Below, in pieces: positions 60,401-64,000 of a DNA stretch of 64,000 bases. The notes below the pieces were generated by a model. It searched no databases. It saw nothing but the letters and a program-made list of their open reading frames with translations, and was not told the DNA's origin. How positions within the stretch are numbered: position 1 is the stretch's first letter; every line of letters starts with the position of its first letter. The position numbers and the translations under genes are program-made. This DNA is from Faecalicatena orotica (GTDB lineage Bacteria; Bacillota; Clostridia; Lachnospirales; Lachnospiraceae), in NCBI RefSeq assembly GCF_003149245.1, contig NZ_QGDL01000018.1, positions 55,826 to 119,825 on the forward strand. The letters are read 5' to 3'.

Positions 60401-60704
60401 AAAATTTGACTCAATACTTTGACTGCAGTTGATACTTGTCTGCTTTCTCCAAGAGACTGTACATTTTATACCAGTTGGCTGCTACTATTCTTTACATTTG
60501 AATCTCTTTTGACGTAGCACTTCTATGGGTATTAATTACATCCTCATTGCCCATACTATAAAGGATCATTTTCAAATTTATTTGTGTTCTCGGCTCTTTC
60601 ACAATATTATCCCTATAACTCTTCTCCATTTATCTGTTAGGCTTGTTCACTATATCTCATATCTTCAACTCCCTTCATCCGTTATTTTTCTCCTGCTTGG
60701 CTTT

Positions 60705-60778
60705 TTGTCTCACTTTTACAACCGATTCTACAATCTTTTCCGTGTAAAATCAATAGAAAAGTGCAAAAAGTGAGACAA
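60705..60778. repeat. 13-base inverted repeat TTGTCTCACTTTT
   Basis: Arms at 60705-60717 and 60766-60778 (AAAAGTGAGACAA) are exact complements separated by 48 bases. The second arm ends 34 bases before the start of the second XRE gene. It could be an operator or part of an insertion-related structure. No gene is supported between 60.40 and 60.81 kb. Confidence 0.55.
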
Positions 60779-60812
60779 GATTTTTTTGGAATATTGCAGG
60801 AAAGGATGGATT

Positions 60813-61067
60813 ATGCCAAAACCACGTACAAAAACGGGTGAAAAGAATCTGATCAGCCAGCGTCTGATTGAGCTCCGTAGGGAGAAGGGTCTTTCCCAGA
60901 GGGATTTAGCTGAAAAACTACAGTTGGCAGGCTATGATATGGACAAAAATGTGATTACCAGAATTGAGACAAATAAAAGGTATGTTACGGATTTGGAACT
61001 GAAAGCCCTCAATGAAATTTTCGGTGTATCCTATGAATACCTGATTGATGGCAGAAATAGAGACTAA
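60813..61067 (+). CDS. XRE-family helix-turn-helix regulator, second
   Basis: 84 residues starting MPKPRTKTGEKN; GGAAAGGATGG precedes the ATG, so this start is preferred to an ATG nine codons earlier. HTH segment KGLSQRDLAEKLQLAGYDMD with recognition in NVITRIETNKRY. The same general type as the first XRE but not a close copy. Probably a repressor of an element-linked function, likely acting on the inverted repeat upstream. Confidence 0.85.
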   Translation: MPKPRTKTGEKNLISQRLIELRREKGLSQRDLAEKLQLAGYDMDKNVITRIETNKRYVTDLELKALNEIFGVSYEYLIDGRNRD

Positions 61068-61458
61068 GCCTTCTAACTGCCTAATCCCTGCTTCATCAAT
61101 AACTTATGCTGTATCACACTATATACGTTAATCTTTAGTAATACATTAATAGAAATTACCAAATATTCATCTGCAAAAATTAAGCACTACTAATATAGCA
61201 TTAAAATCTCTGTATTTAAAAAGAAATTGAATATTACTTTTCTACTGTATTTCTAATATTAAAGTAGCAGAAAATCCGATCACTATGGGATTCTCTGCTA
61301 CGCTTGAAGACAATGTAAAGTTAACTTTATTATTTATATTATCCTTCAAATTTCATCTTACGCTCTGTTAAGTACACTTTATCCACTAAAACTGCCTTTT
61401 TCCAAGAACGTGTGTATTTAAAATAATTCGCCAAGCTGGAATTTGTAGAATTTCTAGC
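61068..61458. other. AT-rich intergenic region with one hairpin
   Basis: Near 61265-61302 GTAGCAGA-AATCC pairs with GGGATTCT-CTGCTAC (imperfect) to form a strong hairpin with no T-run. A word AAGCACTACTAA occurs near 61185. No gene supported. Confidence 0.45.
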
Positions 61459-61869
61459 CTATGTTTCACTTGTACTTCCAATTTCAAGCAAATTCCCCTC
61501 TGGGTCAGCTATATAAAAATTGCGGATACCGAAAGGATAGGTGATGGGTTCTCCCGTAGGAAACTGCACACCCAGCTTTGACAGACGCTCATACTCCAAA
61601 TCTACCTCAGCAAAATTGGATAGCCAAAGGGCGATTTCAAATGTCTGATTGATACCCTTTGGAAGTACATAGTCTTCTCCTATTGCCTTTACAAATTCTT
61701 TCCTGCTATACATAAATAAGGACAGTTCTCCACTTGCAGTTTCAAAATCCGCAAAAGGTCCACCACTCCATTGAGTTTGAAAGCCTAGTGTATCTCTATA
61801 AAATCGAACCATATTTTCTATGTCACCGACCAGCAGACTCACACCGATACGTACATCTTTACCGTTCAT
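61459..61869 (-). CDS. VOC/glyoxalase-family protein
   Basis: 136 residues from MNGKDVRIGVSLL (GGAGG seven bases upstream). The vicinal-oxygen-chelate fold is shown by VRFYRDTLGFQTQ and the end FYIADPEGNLLEIGSTS. Family members include bleomycin-resistance and metal-dependent enzymes; no catalytic assignment here. It stands before an AraC/GyrI regulator on the same strand, but likely as a separate small gene. Confidence 0.85.
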   Translation of the reverse strand: MNGKDVRIGVSLLVGDIENMVRFYRDTLGFQTQWSGGPFADFETASGELSLFMYSRKEFVKAIGEDYVLPKGINQTFEIALWLSNFAEVDLEYERLSKLGVQFPTGEPITYPFGIRNFYIADPEGNLLEIGSTSET

Positions 61870-61945
61870 TATCAATACCTCCTCCACAAATTCTAATTCG
61901 TCAACTTCAGATAATGCCTATTAAGTTTACCTTTGATTTGTAAAA

Positions 61946-62857
61946 TTAACCAGTAGATTCAGATACGGGCATCCATAGCTCCATGTAGACAGCATCCGGC
62001 AAGCTGTTGTAATACATTTCAGGAGAGTATTCATCCATAGTTAAGCCGTGCTTTTCAAGCCACAGTCTGCAGTACTTAACAGCTTTGTTGATTGCCACCG
62101 TTACAAGCTGCTCAAAATTTTCTGCTTCAAACCCACAGACAACATACTCCCTCGCAGGAAGCTCCCATTTAACAAAATGGCTGGCTTCCGCTCCCTGTTC
62201 TACTTCTGACCCGGCAAAATAGGTGAAGTATCCCTCCGGCACATCTCCCAGATAGGCAACACCAATCTCACGTCCACCTTTTACCCGTGGGATACCGTGT
62301 TTTTCACGGTGTAATCTTTGCCAGACCTCTCCGGGCATGTCTACGCCGGTCGCTTCACCAAGCGGTATTTGTCCGTCAATGGGGATGATTCCTGTCACAC
62401 CCATAAACAAGACTGGTTGTTCCAGTGTTTTGCGGTTAAACTCCAATACAAGACCATCACTGATGAGGGGGACGCCTTCATCAATCATAACGTAGTGGAG
62501 CAGCAGATCGGGCTTATCAAACTGGTTAAGCATCACCGGATGCTCCCGATATGACTCCGGTGTCATGCCGTAGGCTTCCTTGAAAGCTCTGGTAAAGGTC
62601 TCATGGTTTTTAAAGCCACAGTCCAAAGCGATGTCTAAAATGCGGGTTTTCTTACTTTCAAGCGACTGACAGGCGCGAGCCAAGCGGCGCAGCTTGATGT
62701 ATTCCCGCACAGGCTTCCTGACAAGGCGGGAAAAGAGTCTCTGATAATAAAATAGCGACAGTGCGGCTTCGTTCGCAAGCCACTCAATTTCAAATTCTTC
62801 GCTGATATTCGTTTCAATATAATCCAGCGTTTTTTGTATTGCTTCCCATGCGTACAT
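61946..62857 (-). CDS. AraC-family regulator with GyrI-like effector domain
   Basis: 303 residues from MYAWEAIQKTLDYI (GGAGGTGCA upstream; earlier ATGs unlikely). N-terminal AraC helix-turn-helix pair including LALDCGFKNHETFTRAFK-like recognition segment (ILDIALDCGFKNHETF), then a C-terminal GyrI/small-molecule-binding domain (LYHYVMIDEGV-like region and EVWQRL). This subgroup regulates drug resistance or stress genes. Neighbours are a VOC protein and a GNAT acetyltransferase. Confidence 0.9.
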   Translation of the reverse strand: MYAWEAIQKTLDYIETNISEEFEIEWLANEAALSLFYYQRLFSRLVRKPVREYIKLRRLARACQSLESKKTRILDIALDCGFKNHETFTRAFKEAYGMTPESYREHPVMLNQFDKPDLLLHYVMIDEGVPLISDGLVLEFNRKTLEQPVLFMGVTGIIPIDGQIPLGEATGVDMPGEVWQRLHREKHGIPRVKGGREIGVAYLGDVPEGYFTYFAGSEVEQGAEASHFVKWELPAREYVVCGFEAENFEQLVTVAINKAVKYCRLWLEKHGLTMDEYSPEMYYNSLPDAVYMELWMPVSESTG

Positions 62858-63047
62858 GATATGCACCTCCTTTATTGACATCATATCACGAGAAGAAGCA
62901 TCTTCGCTTGACCTGCTCTGCCCTTTATGAATTTGTTCATCTTACCCATCAAAGCTAATATAAATAATCTACAACCACTCCTTTTTTTGCATAATTGTCT
63001 TTTCATACTAATTTCGATTTATCGAACAATTGGCCCTTGCTTACCGC

Positions 63048-63518
63048 TTAAGGCAAAAGTTTTACATAGATTTCTTTTTCCGTGTCAAGCACAAAGCCGC
63101 AAGACAGCAGCAAGCCGCAGGATGCCTTGTTTTCCGGCTCCGGCTGCACCACAATTCTTTTAGCGTCAGGGTGGAAGGCAATCCTGTCTGTTAAGTCCGT
63201 CACAATCATTTTGCCAAAGCCATTGCGGAGGCAGTCGAATTCCCCAATCATATAGTCAATACTGTAAGACCCACCCAACGCTGTGTAGCCTCCCCAGAGC
63301 TCATCGCTGTCTTTGCAGGCGTAATACTGGCAAAAACCGATAGGCTGACCTTCATGCTCCACAATAAAGTGGTGAATCCAGCAAAACTCGCCGTCCTGCT
63401 CCTCAACTTCATGGATCCAATCCAGTGGATCGTGGTACCACCTGGCAACGTGTGGCGTATACAGCCATTTCTTGAAAACGGGCAAATCCGTCTGTTCCAT
63501 TTTTCTAAGTTGTATCAT
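63048..63518 (-). CDS. GNAT-family acetyltransferase
   Basis: 156 residues from MIQLRKMEQTDLP (AAGGA four bases upstream; another start at 63542 is possible). GNAT core with YMIGEFDCLRNGFGKMIV, the acetyl-CoA loop, and a C-terminal RIVVQPEPENKASCGLLL. It resembles aminoglycoside 6'-acetyltransferase-like GNATs with WLYTPHVARWYHDP. Substrate unknown; resistance should not be assumed. Confidence 0.85.
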   Translation of the reverse strand: MIQLRKMEQTDLPVFKKWLYTPHVARWYHDPLDWIHEVEEQDGEFCWIHHFIVEHEGQPIGFCQYYACKDSDELWGGYTALGGSYSIDYMIGEFDCLRNGFGKMIVTDLTDRIAFHPDAKRIVVQPEPENKASCGLLLSCGFVLDTEKEIYVKLLP

Positions 63519-63569
63519 ATCTTCCTTCACAACCTTTCTCATCTTGTCTTACTCTGTTGTACGCCTTCA

Positions 63570-63992
63570 TTACAAAGTTTCGGTAGCTTCCTGATTTTTT
63601 ATAAAATCATATGCAAAAGATACTGCTTCACACGTAAGGTTTTCGCACATATGCGGTGGGTCGTTATCTGTAAAACCATTAGGGCGCAAATGGTAACAGC
63701 TTAACGAACCAAACCGTTGCGTAAACGCTTCTGCAAAATTGTAGCAAACAGACACAATCGTTTCCTCATTTTCTCCAAGCTGACTATAATAAATCCCTAT
63801 AAACATTAAGCCACCCTCAACCAACCCACATTGTGCCCTGAATCCTCCTGCACCATGTAAACCAATAGCTGATAGGAGTGTTTGTGAATTATATTCAATA
63901 TTAAAGAGTTTTCCCAAGCAAATTAAGATAGTTCTTGCGCAATTTATATCGTTATTCCAATATAGCTCATGTACTTTCTCTTTTATATTCAT
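63570..63992 (-). CDS. C_GCAxxG_C_C-family protein
   Basis: 140 residues. Matching elements: NCARTILICLGKLF near the start, AQCGLVEGGLMFIG, LSCYHLRP and MCENLTCEAVSF, a set of conserved cysteines as in C_GCAxxG_C_C redox proteins of anaerobes. Likely binds metal or acts in redox; exact role unknown. Ends near the right edge of the window. Confidence 0.85.
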   Translation of the reverse strand: MNIKEKVHELYWNNDINCARTILICLGKLFNIEYNSQTLLSAIGLHGAGGFRAQCGLVEGGLMFIGIYYSQLGENEETIVSVCYNFAEAFTQRFGSLSCYHLRPNGFTDNDPPHMCENLTCEAVSFAYDFIKNQEATETL

Positions 63993-64000
63993 TTTACACG

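Noticed and set aside
60525..60773. 82-codon plus-strand frame before the second XRE gene
   Set aside because: AT-rich, poor ribosome site, and it covers the inverted repeat; probably not coding.
63048..63518. Calling the GNAT gene an aminoglycoside resistance gene
   Set aside because: Only general GNAT similarity is visible; no evidence for a specific drug substrate.
1..64000. CRISPR array, tRNA or rRNA genes
   Set aside because: No regularly spaced repeats and no recognisable tRNA or rRNA sequence were seen.

Overview
The window looks like the chromosome of a gut-type Firmicute of the Lachnospiraceae (Clostridia). The grounds are moderate GC, strong AGGAGG-type ribosome binding sites, the protein families present (DUF2974 lipase-like protein, class B sortase with SpaA-type protein, Maff2/PrgI/VirB4 conjugation genes, paired GH3 beta-glucosidases, tandem-GntR signalling cluster) and several unusual start codons. 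No tRNA, rRNA or CRISPR array was seen. This is inference from gene content; no search was run.

1-9.65 kb: a tight minus-strand group of lipase-like protein, permuted papain-fold hydrolase and PlsY; a 123-residue membrane protein with two tiny single-helix membrane peptides; a two-component system with two membrane proteins; a zinc alcohol dehydrogenase divergent from a TetR regulator; a radical SAM gene lacking its 5' part; and a cupin. 9.9-14.7 kb: three consecutive tyrosine recombinases plus a Tn554 TnpC-like protein, a recombinase-trio element. 14.8-18.9 kb: DinG-like helicase, sigma-region-4 regulator with an elaborate leader (57-bp direct repeat, leader peptide, attenuator-like hairpin) and a decayed sipW signal peptidase gene. 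19.4-24.1 kb: subtilisin-like protease and an IbrA/IbrB-like pair joined to a cysteine-rich DUF3795 protein.

24.5-30.8 kb is one signalling module: hybrid histidine kinase, Hpt protein, a REC/HD-GYP/GGDEF protein interrupted by an in-frame TGA, and a divergent tandem-GntR regulator. 31.0-38.7 kb is part of a Tn1549/CTn-type conjugative element (NlpC/CHAP-lysozyme protein, VirB4, PrgI, VirB6-like, Maff2). It ends abruptly against a sugar-related block (38.7-47.9 kb): GT2 glycosyltransferase, GtrA-like flippase, two GH3 beta-glucosidases, one a domain-permuted membrane protein, and an AgrC/LytTR two-component system.

48.2-56.5 kb is a redox/detoxification block (alpha/beta hydrolase, ferredoxin-type aldo-keto reductase, acetyltransferase, OmpR-type two-component system, SDR, two iron-sulfur flavoproteins) ending in a broken LysR gene joined tail to tail with a broken metK. 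56.9-61.1 kb holds more element debris: a frameshifted class B sortase, a SpaA C-terminus fused to a truncated ParM, small genes and two XRE regulators. 61.4-64 kb has ordinary accessory genes (VOC protein, AraC/GyrI regulator, GNAT acetyltransferase, C_GCAxxG_C_C protein).

The broken genes and sharp junctions (about 9.1, 38.72, 56.55 and 58.49 kb) show a region reshaped by repeated insertion and deletion of mobile elements, or assembly errors at those points. The most promising incompletely described systems are the IbrAB-DUF3795 cassette, the recombinase trio, the tandem-GntR/hybrid kinase/HD-GYP-GGDEF module and the repeat-rich leader before the sigma-like regulator.
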